Below are positions 49,666 to 57,592 of a stretch of 64,000 bases of DNA, one piece after another (position 1 is the stretch's first letter; each line of letters begins with the position of its first letter). Under the pieces are notes generated by a model. It saw nothing but the letters and a program-made list of their open reading frames with translations. It did not search any database and was not told the origin of the DNA. Made by a program: the position numbers and the translations under genes. This DNA is from Gemmatimonadota bacterium (GTDB lineage Bacteria; JAAXHH01), in assembly GCA_009841265.1 (NCBI GenBank), contig VXMB01000014.1, positions 289,490 to 353,489 on the forward strand, read 5' to 3'.

Positions 49666-50937
49666 TTAGTTTCTTTCGTCATTGGGTCTGTTTTGGATAC
49701 CGTCCGCCCTGCCGAATACCGATTCCGGTGCTTCCGCCATTTGCTTGATCCGTTGCAGAAACCGGGCGGCCGGCGCACCGTCCACGATACGGTGGTCGAA
49801 GGTCAGGCTGAGCGCCATCATGCGGCGCACGCCGGTCTTCCCGCTCGATTCGTCGACCACGACCACCCTCGGCACCGCCCGCCCGAGCCCGAGAATGGCG
49901 CACTGGGGATAATGTATGATCGGGGTGAAGGCGTCGACGTCATACATGCCCAGGTTGGTCAGGGTGAAGGTCCCGCCCTCGATCTGGTCGAGCGTCAGGC
50001 CGCCGTCCTGCGCGGCCTGGATCAGCTGCTTTGTTGCCGCGGAGACCTCCTGGAGCGATTTACCCGGAACGTCCTTGATTACGGGCACGATCACCCCACC
50101 CGAGGTATCCACCGCGATGCCGATGTGGATGCCGTCGTTCAGCACCACGCCGTCTCGCCAGGATGCGTTCATGACGGGATGCTCGTCCAGGGCGACGGCG
50201 GTAATCCCGGCCATCAGATCGTACCAGGACGGGCGGTAAGCCTCTTCGAACAACGACGAAAGCGCGGAAACGTCTGCCTCGGTGTTCATGGTGACCGGCG
50301 CCGTGGTCTGATGTGATTCGGCCATCCGGCGGGCGATGACCTGCCGCATGTCGCCCTGGCCGGCGCCGGCTTTACCGTCCGTCCTATCCACCGCAGGATC
50401 GAGCCGCCGGCCGCCTTCGTGCCGGCGGGCGGCTTCGAGCACGTCCCTTTCCACGATCCGGCCCGATCGTCCGGTACCTTTCAATGAACGCCAGTCGATG
50501 CCCGCGGACTGTGCCGCGCGGCGGGCCCGGGGACTGATGGCGGGGGCGTCCTGCGCTCGAGGGGCGCCCTCGGCGGTTCCGGCGTTCGATAGGGTTGGTG
50601 CGGCCGCGGCGCTTCCGCCCGTTCCGGCCTTGACGACTTCGCTCTCCGTATCGTCCGCTCTCCCCACATTCGGATCAAAGGTCTCGAGTTCTGCTTTGGC
50701 TACGACGTAGCCCAGGAGCGTCCCCACGGGCACGTTCCGCCCCGGAGGCGGCGAAGCGTCCGGGATCTTCAGGATGCCGGCCTCGAAAGACTCGACCTCC
50801 GCCGCGGCCTTGTCGCCTTCGATAGTGCATACCATTTCGCCCTGGCGAACGGTCTCGCCGTCCTGTTTCAGCCATTCGACCAGCGTGCCTTCTTCCATGT
50901 TCCAGCCCAACCGGGGCATGACGATTTCGTAGGGCAT
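49666..50937 (-). CDS. Dihydrolipoamide acyltransferase (E2) of a 2-oxoacid dehydrogenase complex
   Basis: A 423-residue E2 subunit with a single N-terminal lipoyl domain (lipoyl Lys K43 in EGDKAAAEV), a peripheral-subunit-binding segment at about 130-165 (ISPRARRAAQSAG) and the catalytic domain from about 205. The catalytic motif TFDHRIVDGAPAARFL carries His382 and Asp386. It would transfer an acyl group from lipoamide to CoA. AGGAA 8 nt before the ATG; it starts 9 nt after E1-beta and ends 19 nt before the polyketide synthase. Acetoin, pyruvate or branched-chain complexes are all possible; no E3 gene is in the window. Confidence 0.92.
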   Translation of the reverse strand: MPYEIVMPRLGWNMEEGTLVEWLKQDGETVRQGEMVCTIEGDKAAAEVESFEAGILKIPDASPPPGRNVPVGTLLGYVVAKAELETFDPNVGRADDTESEVVKAGTGGSAAAAPTLSNAGTAEGAPRAQDAPAISPRARRAAQSAGIDWRSLKGTGRSGRIVERDVLEAARRHEGGRRLDPAVDRTDGKAGAGQGDMRQVIARRMAESHQTTAPVTMNTEADVSALSSLFEEAYRPSWYDLMAGITAVALDEHPVMNASWRDGVVLNDGIHIGIAVDTSGGVIVPVIKDVPGKSLQEVSAATKQLIQAAQDGGLTLDQIEGGTFTLTNLGMYDVDAFTPIIHYPQCAILGLGRAVPRVVVVDESSGKTGVRRMMALSLTFDHRIVDGAPAARFLQRIKQMAEAPESVFGRADGIQNRPNDERN

Positions 50938-50946
50938 GAGCCGTTC

Positions 50947-51924
50947 CTATTCCGCGAGCAGTTCGCGGACGGCCTGTTCGATCGATGCCCGGTCCGGGAC
51001 GACGACCTGCTCGAGGGAAGGGCTGTAGGGCGTGGGCACGTGGGCGCCGTTCAGCCGCTTGATCGGCGCGTCGAGCTCGTCGAAGCCGTGTTCGGTCACG
51101 CGGGCGGAGATCTCCGCGCCGATCCCGCACGGCATGAAGGTCTCGTCCACGATGAGCAGCCTGCCCGTCTTCCGTACAGACGCGAGGATGGTATCCACGT
51201 CCAGGGGCGCCACGGTGCGCGGATCGACGATCTCCAGAGAAATCCCCTCGCCGGACAGTTCCTCCGCGACCTGAAGGGCATGGTGGACCATGACGGTAAG
51301 CGCCACGACCGTGGCATCGGTCCCCTCGCGAACGACCGCGGCCTGTCCGAAGGGGACCCGGTGCTCGCCGTCGGGCACAGGGCCCTTCAGGTTCAGCAGA
51401 TGCCGGTGCTCCATGAAGAAAACGGGGTCCTCGCTGCGCAGCGCCGTGGCGAACAGGCCCTTCGCGTCCGCGGGATTGGACGGCAGCGCCACGCGGAACC
51501 CCGGGATATGAACGAAGAACGGATAATAGCTGCCGGAATGGTGGGTCGCCGCGGAGTGGCCGATGCCGATGCAGCCCCGAAGCACCATGGGCATCTTCAG
51601 CCGTCCGTTGCTCATGTACTGCATCTTGGAGGTCTGGTTGATCAGTTCGCCCAGGCCGTCGAGGATGAAATCCGTGAACATGAAATCCACGACGGGCCGG
51701 GCGCCGGTCATGGCCGCGCCCGTGCACATCCCGATGAACCCCCGTTCGCAGATGGGCGTGTCGCAGAGCCTTAAGGGACCGTGCTTCTCGTAGAGCCCGG
51801 CCGTGGTCTCGAAATTGCCGCCGCGTTCGCCCGCGCCTTCCCCGACCACGAATATGGCGGGGTCCGCGTCCATGGCGTCGGACAGGGCTTCCCGCGCAGC
51901 TTCCGTGAAGGTCTTCTCGGTCAT
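50947..51924 (-). CDS. 2-oxoacid dehydrogenase E1 beta subunit
   Basis: A 325-residue transketolase-type E1 beta subunit. It begins TEKTFTEAAREALSDAM and has the family segments VGEGAGERGGNFETTAGL, ICERGFIGMCTGAAM and KMQYMSNG. The ATG at 51924 overlaps the E1-alpha TGA as ATGA, so the two subunits are translationally coupled and made in equal amounts, as expected for an alpha2beta2 enzyme. A longer open frame to 52113 exists inside the alpha gene but lacks family support. The sequence resembles acetoin- and pyruvate-dehydrogenase types; substrate unresolved. Confidence 0.93.
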   Translation of the reverse strand: MTEKTFTEAAREALSDAMDADPAIFVVGEGAGERGGNFETTAGLYEKHGPLRLCDTPICERGFIGMCTGAAMTGARPVVDFMFTDFILDGLGELINQTSKMQYMSNGRLKMPMVLRGCIGIGHSAATHHSGSYYPFFVHIPGFRVALPSNPADAKGLFATALRSEDPVFFMEHRHLLNLKGPVPDGEHRVPFGQAAVVREGTDATVVALTVMVHHALQVAEELSGEGISLEIVDPRTVAPLDVDTILASVRKTGRLLIVDETFMPCGIGAEISARVTEHGFDELDAPIKRLNGAHVPTPYSPSLEQVVVPDRASIEQAVRELLAE

Positions 51925-52907
51925 ACCGTCTCCCGGTACACGTGGCGGTCCGCCGTGACGCCTTCGGGCCAGGGACTGGCAGCCGCTTCCCTTTCCGCTT
52001 CTTCCACTTCCGCCCGGACATCGGCTTCGATCCGGTCCAGATCGGACGCCGTCATCGTTCCCTCGGACAGGATACGGCGCCGGAACCTCGAGATGGGGTC
52101 CTTCTCTCGCCACTCGGCGACTTCTTCATCGTTGCGGTACACGCCGGTGAGGCCCATCCCCTCGGCATGGGGACGGGTGCGGTACGTCTTCGCTTCGATG
52201 AGGGTCGGTCCCTCTCCCGCCCGTGCTCTTCGCAGCGCCTCGATGGCCGCCTCGTGCACGGCCAGCACGTCGTTCCCGTCCACTCCGATGCCCGGCATGC
52301 CGTAATTGGACGCGCGCGATGCCACGTCGGGGTTCCTGGAGGCATGGGAGAAAGGCACCTCGGTCGCGTACAGGTTGTTCTCGCAGACGAAGAGGACGGG
52401 CAGGTCGTAGATGGCGGCGAGATTCAGGCCCTCGTGAAAGGCGCCGTTCCCCACGGCGCCGTCGCCGAAGAAGGCCACGCCGACGCTGCCGTTGCCCAGC
52501 AGCCTGGCGCTGTAGCCGGCCCCCGCGGCCTGCAGGATGCAGGGACCCACGATCCCGCTCGTGCCCATGAGACCGATCTCCGGAGCGAAGAGGTGCATGC
52601 TGCCGCCCCGGCCGTGGGAGATGCCGGACTCCCGGCCGTAAAGTTCGGCGATGAGCGCGGCTGGCGACACCCCCTTGGCCAGCGCGTGGCCGTGGCCCCG
52701 GTGCGTGCTGAAGACCGCGTCGTCATCGGTCAATCCGGCGCAGACACCGGCGGCTACGGCCTCCTCGCCGACGTACGTGTGGCAAGCGCCGTGGATCAGC
52801 CCGGCCATGAAGGACCTCGCCAGCCGTTCTTCCACCGTCCGGATCGTGAACATGGTCCGGTACAGCCATCGGTGGCGTTCGAATCGATCCCCGCTGTCGG
52901 CAGACAT
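51921..52907 (-). CDS. 2-oxoacid dehydrogenase E1 alpha subunit
   Basis: A 328-residue thiamine-diphosphate-binding E1 alpha subunit. The TPP motif begins GDG at 148-150 and closes with NN at 177-178 (FVCENNLYA), and the phosphorylation-loop region THRGHGHALAKGV is present. It decarboxylates a 2-oxoacid or acetoin and passes the acyl or acetyl group to E2 lipoyl-lysine. GGAGAGGG lies just before the ATG at 52907. It is the first gene of a four-gene operon E1-alpha, E1-beta, E2, PKS, and its promoter is paired with that of the oppositely oriented PhyH gene. Closest in style to acetoin dehydrogenase alpha subunits. Confidence 0.93.
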   Translation of the reverse strand: MSADSGDRFERHRWLYRTMFTIRTVEERLARSFMAGLIHGACHTYVGEEAVAAGVCAGLTDDDAVFSTHRGHGHALAKGVSPAALIAELYGRESGISHGRGGSMHLFAPEIGLMGTSGIVGPCILQAAGAGYSARLLGNGSVGVAFFGDGAVGNGAFHEGLNLAAIYDLPVLFVCENNLYATEVPFSHASRNPDVASRASNYGMPGIGVDGNDVLAVHEAAIEALRRARAGEGPTLIEAKTYRTRPHAEGMGLTGVYRNDEEVAEWREKDPISRFRRRILSEGTMTASDLDRIEADVRAEVEEAEREAAASPWPEGVTADRHVYRETV

Positions 52908-52948
52908 GGCCCTCTCCGGCTAAAAAACTTGCCCGTTGCACAGGCGTC

Positions 52949-53002
52949 TTTACATTGGGTCGTGAACATTCCATAATACAGACAGATCTTCACCAGTGGC
53001 AA
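52949..53002. promoter_or_regulatory. Overlapping divergent promoters for the PKS operon and the PhyH operon
   Basis: Plus strand: TTTACA (52949-52954), 17-nt spacer, CATAAT (52972-52977). Minus strand: TTGCCA (complement of 52997-53002), 18-nt spacer, TATTAT (complement of 52973-52978). The two -10 boxes overlap by five bases, so the polymerases would compete for the site. Both match consensus at 5 of 6 bases in each box. Confidence 0.6.
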
Positions 53003-53048
53003 GGGCGATTTTGCCCTTCCAGGCGGATCCAAAAGAGAGGAATCGGCC

Positions 53049-53834
53049 ATGTCCGAGGCACAGCCGGAAACCCATCGCGGACTGACCGTCGAAGAGGTCG
53101 GCGCGTTCCATGACCAGGGGTTCCTGGTGGCCGGCAAGTTGCTGGACGACGACCACGTGGAAGCGCTCCGGACGGAGTACGACCGCGTATTCGAAACGGC
53201 GCGCGAAAGCGGCCGTTACCGCAACCTCTCTATCGATGACACGGAAGACGAGTCGCGTAAGCTCAAAGCCCGGACGCAGATGCTGCAGATCATGCAGATG
53301 TGCGAACGCAGTATCGAGTTCAGGAAACTGCTCTACCACGGGCCCATCCTGGACGTCGTCGAGTCCCTGCTGGGACCGAACATCCAGCTTTTCCACGACC
53401 AGGCCCTGTACAAGCCGCCCCGGCAGGGCGGTCCCGTTTTCTGGCACCAGGACAACGGCTACTGGCAGTGCACACCCGCCAACCTGGTGAGCTGCTGGCT
53501 AACCCTGGACGACGTGGACGTGTCGAACGGGGCCATGCACCTGATCCCCGGGTCGCACCGGCTCCTGGTCTCCCATGAACGGTCGGCCGAGACCGGTGCC
53601 CTCCTCGACCTGGGAGACCAGGCCGAATCGGAAAGGGCGACGGTGGTCGACCTGCCAGCGGGCGGCGCCATGTTCCACCACTGCCAGACCATGCACCACA
53701 CCCCGGCAAACGTCACCGACCGGCCGCGCCGGGCCTTCGCCATCCACTACATGACACCCGGCACGAAGCGCATGCGGGACGGGGCTTACATCGATGTCTC
53801 CTTCGCCCACCCCATGCTGCGGATGCGGGTGTAG
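53049..53834 (+). CDS. Phytanoyl-CoA dioxygenase (PhyH) family protein
   Basis: A 261-residue PhyH-family Fe(II)/2OG oxygenase. HxD is in VFWHQDNGYWQC and the distal His is likely in FHHCQTMHHTPANV, followed by RPRRAF for 2-oxoglutarate. The early EEVGAFHDQGFLVAGKLL and the GAMHLIPGSHRLL block are typical of the family. AGAGGA lies about 8 nt before the ATG. It is divergent from the E1-PKS operon across a shared promoter region and followed after 9 nt by a second 2OG oxygenase, so both may tailor the product of the synthase; this link is inferred from position only. Confidence 0.92.
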   Translation: MSEAQPETHRGLTVEEVGAFHDQGFLVAGKLLDDDHVEALRTEYDRVFETARESGRYRNLSIDDTEDESRKLKARTQMLQIMQMCERSIEFRKLLYHGPILDVVESLLGPNIQLFHDQALYKPPRQGGPVFWHQDNGYWQCTPANLVSCWLTLDDVDVSNGAMHLIPGSHRLLVSHERSAETGALLDLGDQAESERATVVDLPAGGAMFHHCQTMHHTPANVTDRPRRAFAIHYMTPGTKRMRDGAYIDVSFAHPMLRMRV

Positions 53835-53843
53835 GGAGCTTGT

Positions 53844-54686
53844 ATGACTGAAACCCACCGGTGGGAACCCCTCGGATCGGACGTGGAGTCCATCCTGGCC
53901 GCCGAAAGCGATCCGCTCCTGGCCCTGTCGGAGGGCCGGATTCCCGCGATCATATGCCGGCAGGCCTATTCGCCCGCCCATTGCCAGGCCCTGATCGAGC
54001 GGTTTATCGAACGCGGGCTGATGCGGGATCCAGCCGATCCGGAGGCCGCGGCAAAGGACAGCCGCCTGCGTATCGATATCGGCACGAGCCTGGCGAACAA
54101 GGGTTCGGACAAGGAGGCTTTTCTGATGCACGCGGTCGGAACGCGCGTCCTGTACGAGACCCTGTTCAACGGGTATGAGGATCCCGTGAAGCTATTGTAC
54201 GGGGTGCTGGACACGCTCGCGGGAGAGCAGCGCGTCATGACCGCCCGGGAGCCGGACGGCCGCAAGTACGGCCCGGCCATCTTCCGCATCCACTACGGGG
54301 GGCATACCTACAAGCCCCATATCGACCACGTCACGCTCCGGGAAAGGCGGTTCGACTACGACGTGACCCGTTTCGGACACCAGTTCGCCGGAGTCCTGTG
54401 CTTCCAGAACGCTTTGCACGAAGGACGCAGCACCCAGGCCATTCTGCACCAGTGCATGTGGACCCCAGAAGTACAGGAGTCCATCGCCACCGATTCCTTC
54501 CCCGAATACGCCCGGCGCAACGGCGTAAGCAGCTACACCGTCGACCTGGAGCAGGGCGATCTCTACTTCTTCAACACCCGCCTCATACACGAGGTCCCCG
54601 CCGTGGAAGGCGACCAGCCGCGCATCGTCCTGGCCACCTTCATCGGTTATTCCCCCGACGATCCGGAAGTCTACGTCTGGTCGTGA
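53844..54686 (+). CDS. 2OG-Fe(II) oxygenase superfamily protein
   Basis: A 280-residue double-stranded beta-helix oxygenase without close family assignment. HxD is in YKPHIDHVTLRE, the distal His in TRLIHEVPAVEGD and the 2-oxoglutarate Arg in PRIVLATFIGY. The spacing of about 95-105 residues between HxD and His fits the superfamily. AGGGAG precedes the ATG. It follows the PhyH gene by 9 nt and is presumably expressed from the same promoter. Proteins of this shape hydroxylate small molecules or amino acid side chains; the substrate is unknown. Confidence 0.82.
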   Translation: MTETHRWEPLGSDVESILAAESDPLLALSEGRIPAIICRQAYSPAHCQALIERFIERGLMRDPADPEAAAKDSRLRIDIGTSLANKGSDKEAFLMHAVGTRVLYETLFNGYEDPVKLLYGVLDTLAGEQRVMTAREPDGRKYGPAIFRIHYGGHTYKPHIDHVTLRERRFDYDVTRFGHQFAGVLCFQNALHEGRSTQAILHQCMWTPEVQESIATDSFPEYARRNGVSSYTVDLEQGDLYFFNTRLIHEVPAVEGDQPRIVLATFIGYSPDDPEVYVWS

Positions 54687-54879
54687 TGGGGTGGGGCGGT
54701 CTATCAGCTGTACAACTGTACAATAATCAAGTTCCTCATGTCACGTCCAGTACCGCCTGGAGATTCTTCGACGCGATCATCATCAATGTTCGAGCAATGT
54801 CGGTTTGGACGTGCCGGGGCGTTTTTACATTGCACAAATTTGCGGAATCAGTAAATTGGTAGGACAATCGAATACAGCC
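54687..54879. other. Intergenic leader before the cobalamin riboswitch
   Basis: No gene is evident. A weak plus-strand promoter candidate, TTGCAC (54830-54835), 16-nt spacer, TAAATT (54852-54857), lies at its right end, just before the aptamer. Confidence 0.4.
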
Positions 54880-55060
54880 GCAGGTGGCGGTAAGCTCATA
54901 CGCTGAAAAGGGAAGATGGTGCGAATCCATCACGGTCCCGCCACTGTGTTCGGGGACGAAACTCAAACTCGTCACTGCCGGTCAGGCCAAGTCCATGGAC
55001 CGGCGGGAAGACTTGAGGAGTAGGACGATCCGTCAGTCAGGAGACCTGCCTGCGCGCTGT
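54880..55060 (+). ncRNA. Cobalamin (adenosylcobalamin-type) riboswitch
   Basis: The conserved core is visible in order: AAAAGGGAA, GGTGCGAATCC, CACGGTCCCGCCACTGT, GTCACTGCCGG and the B12 box AGTCAGGAGACCTGCC at 55035-55050. It sits 5' of an ABC-transporter/cobamide-salvage operon and is followed by an intrinsic terminator, so ligand binding should stop transcription. Confidence 0.95.
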
Positions 55061-55120
55061 GCGAACGCTTCTCCGTGAGCAGAGAGGCCGAGCCCGGATG
55101 CGCATGCCTGCCGTCCCGAC

Positions 55121-55156
55121 CCAGCCCTTCCCTTGCGGAGCGGCTGGTTTTTTTTT
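55121..55156 (+). terminator. Intrinsic terminator of the riboswitch expression platform
   Basis: CCAGCC (55121-55126) pairs with GGCTGG (55142-55147), with extra pairing inside, followed by nine T (55148-55156). It lies 24 bp before the ATG of the downstream ABC ATPase gene, as expected for a transcriptional off-switch. Confidence 0.85.
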
Positions 55157-55179
55157 GACCCGATGGGGACAGGGGCAGC

Positions 55180-55965
55180 ATGGAAACCGCCATCCGCGTA
55201 GAAAAACTCTCCTGCGGTTATGATCGTCGCCCAGTGCTGGAGGACCTGTCGTTCGACCTGCGCCAGGGCGAGATGCTGGGGGTGATCGGGCCGAACGGAT
55301 CGGGAAAGAGCACGTTGATACGTGCGCTTACGCGGATTCTGCCACTGAGCCGGGGACGCATAGCGCTCTACGGGATGCCGCTTCAGGACTACACGGTCCG
55401 TGAGATCGCGCGCGAGGTCGCCGTCATTCCCCAGCAGACACCGGTTACCTTCGCCTTCTCCTCGCTGGACGTCGTCATGATGGGCAGGACGCCCCATCTT
55501 CGGCGCTTCCGACGAGAAGGTCCGGAAGACCGGGAAATCGCCCTCGAAGCCATGCGGCGGACCGACTGCCTCGCCTTCCGGGACCGCCCCATACACGAAC
55601 TGTCCGGCGGCGAAAGGCAGCGGGTCATCATCGCCCGGGCGCTGGCGCAGCAGCCATCGATCCTTCTCCTGGACGAACCGACCTCTTTCCTGGACCTGAA
55701 CCACCAGGTCGAGATATTCGATCTGCTTCGCCACGTGTGCGCCCGCGACGGGCTCGCCGTGCTGTGCGTGTCCCACGACCTCAATCTCTCGTCAGAGTAC
55801 TGCCACAGGCTGATGATGCTGAAAGAGGGACGTATCTACACCGACGGGACGCCCGAAGATATCCTGACCCGGGGACACATCAAGGCGGTCTTCGAGACCG
55901 AAGTGACCGTTATAAAAAGCCCCTATTCGGGTTCGCCGCAGATCATACTGAAACCGGGAGACTGA
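55180..55965 (+). CDS. btuD: Cobalamin-type ABC transporter ATP-binding protein
   Basis: A 261-residue ABC ATPase of the FecE/BtuD group. Walker A is GPNGSGKST, the signature is ELSGGERQRV, Walker B is ILLLDEPTSFLDL and the H-loop is CVSHDLN. It would power import through the BtuC-like permease that follows after 11 nt. The riboswitch in front identifies the cargo as cobalamin or a cobamide rather than iron siderophore. No BtuF binding protein or BtuB receptor is in the window; they must lie elsewhere if the system works. Confidence 0.92.
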   Translation: METAIRVEKLSCGYDRRPVLEDLSFDLRQGEMLGVIGPNGSGKSTLIRALTRILPLSRGRIALYGMPLQDYTVREIAREVAVIPQQTPVTFAFSSLDVVMMGRTPHLRRFRREGPEDREIALEAMRRTDCLAFRDRPIHELSGGERQRVIIARALAQQPSILLLDEPTSFLDLNHQVEIFDLLRHVCARDGLAVLCVSHDLNLSSEYCHRLMMLKEGRIYTDGTPEDILTRGHIKAVFETEVTVIKSPYSGSPQIILKPGD

Positions 55966-55976
55966 CTGGCTTGACG

Positions 55977-56993
55977 ATGAAACGCCCCCTCATACTGGTC
56001 TTAACGGCCGTAATCCTCTTCTTCGCCTGTGTCTTCTCCATGGGGGTAGGCGCCGTGTATATCCCGGCCGGCACCGTGCTGCAGGTGCTGGCGGATCACC
56101 TGTGGCCGGGCGGCGCATTGGAGCCGGTGCGGAACGCGACCGACACGATCGTCTGGGAGATCCGCCTTCCGAGAACCCTCCTGGCGGTGCTCGTAGGGGC
56201 CGCCCTGGCCAGTTCGGGCGGGGTGATGCAGGGTTTCTTCCAGAATCCCATGGCCGATCCCTATATCATGGGCATATCGGCCGGCGCCGCGCTGGGCGCC
56301 ACGGTCGCGGTCACCCTGGATTTGCAATTCTGGATGCTCGGGCTCAACGCGGTATCCATCGCGGCGTTCCTCTGCGGCCTGGCCGTGACCATGGTGGTGT
56401 ACGCCTTTTCCCGCCGGGGAGGCCGCGTGGCGTCCACCACCCTGCTTCTGACGGGCATCGCCATCGGCGCCATGGCAACTTCCTTCACGTCCTACATGCT
56501 CGTGATGGGCGGCGAGAACCAGCGGCAGTTGCTCTTCTGGCTCATGGGCAGCCTGTCCGCCCGGAGGTGGGACCACGTCTGGATGCTCCTGCCCTACGCG
56601 GCGGTGGGTCTGACCGTCGTGCTCGTGTACGCGCGGGAACTGAACGTGCTGCTGCTGGGCGATGAGCAGGCGTCCCAGCTGGGCGTGCACGTCGAACGGG
56701 TCAAGCTGATCCTGCTGACAGCTGCCGCCTGCCTCGCCGCAGCCGCGGTTTCGGTGAGCGGCATCATCGGTTTCGTCGGCCTGTTGGCGCCGCACATGGT
56801 CCGGCTGATCGTGGGGCCCGATTACCGCATCCTGACACCCATGGCCGCGCTGGCCGGCGCCCTGCTGCTGGTGCTGGCCGACCTGGTCGCCCGAACGGCC
56901 ATGGCTCCGGCCGAAATGCCCATCGGAATACTCACCACGCTGCTCGGCGCTCCATTTTTTCTGTACCTGCTGCACCGGCAACGCCGGATCTGA
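55977..56993 (+). CDS. btuC: Cobalamin-type ABC transporter permease (BtuC/FecCD family)
   Basis: A 338-residue permease with about 10 membrane segments and the FecCD features [26 protein letters not shown] and [17 protein letters not shown]. The ATG at 55977 starts the first hydrophobic helix ([16 protein letters not shown]); TTG at 55971 is a possible alternative. It follows the ATPase after 11 nt and is one of the cobamide-import genes under the riboswitch. Iron-siderophore permeases share the fold, so the assignment rests on the riboswitch context. Confidence 0.9.
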   Translation: MKRPLILVLTAVILFFACVFSMGVGAVYIPAGTVLQVLADHLWPGGALEPVRNATDTIVWEIRLPRTLLAVLVGAALASSGGVMQGFFQNPMADPYIMGISAGAALGATVAVTLDLQFWMLGLNAVSIAAFLCGLAVTMVVYAFSRRGGRVASTTLLLTGIAIGAMATSFTSYMLVMGGENQRQLLFWLMGSLSARRWDHVWMLLPYAAVGLTVVLVYARELNVLLLGDEQASQLGVHVERVKLILLTAAACLAAAAVSVSGIIGFVGLLAPHMVRLIVGPDYRILTPMAALAGALLLVLADLVARTAMAPAEMPIGILTTLLGAPFFLYLLHRQRRI

Positions 56994-57027
56994 ATCGGCA
57001 ACGCCGGGTTTGAACCAAGGAGATCGC

Positions 57028-57591
57028 ATGCCCAGGCTTACAAAGATCTATACCCGCAAAGGCGACGACGGGACGACCGCCCTCGGAAGCCGGCAGCGCG
57101 TACCCAAGGAATCACCCAGGGTGGCGAGCTACGGCACCGTGGACGAGCTCAACTCCGTCATCGGTATCGCACTGGCGCACGGACTGGCCCCCCGACTGGC
57201 CGACACGCTTCCGGTCATCCAGAACGAGCTGTTTCACCTGGGATCGGACCTGTGCTTCACCGAGGAGGACAAGGTGAAGTACCAGATCCCGCTGATCGAA
57301 GCCCGGCACGTGGAGAAACTCGAAGCGATTATCGACGAACTGAATCCCATCGTCGGACGGCTCGAGAACTTCATCCTTCCCGGCGGGTGCCCTGGCGCCG
57401 CGTACCTCCACCTGGCGCGGACCGTCTGCCGGCGCGCGGAACGGGAAGTGGCCGCCCTGTCCCGCGACGAGGCGATCGGGGCCTTCGTGCTGGCCTACCT
57501 GAACCGCCTCTCCGATTTGCTCTTCGTCATGTCGCGATATGAAAACAAGGAACGGGGCGTCGACGAACCGCTTTGGGACAGCAGGCTGTAG
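57028..57591 (+). CDS. pduO: ATP:cob(I)alamin adenosyltransferase, PduO type
   Basis: A 187-residue five-helix bundle enzyme forming adenosylcobalamin from cob(I)alamin and ATP. ATP-site [14 protein letters not shown] is at the N-terminus and [10 protein letters not shown] near residue 130 is the second signature. AAGGAGA 5-6 nt before the ATG at 57028 rules out the longer TTG start at 57010. It follows the permease by 34 nt in the cobamide operon. The CobA/BtuR fold is unrelated and excluded. Confidence 0.93.
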   Translation: MPRLTKIYTRKGDDGTTALGSRQRVPKESPRVASYGTVDELNSVIGIALAHGLAPRLADTLPVIQNELFHLGSDLCFTEEDKVKYQIPLIEARHVEKLEAIIDELNPIVGRLENFILPGGCPGAAYLHLARTVCRRAEREVAALSRDEAIGAFVLAYLNRLSDLLFVMSRYENKERGVDEPLWDSRL

Positions 57592-57592
57592 G

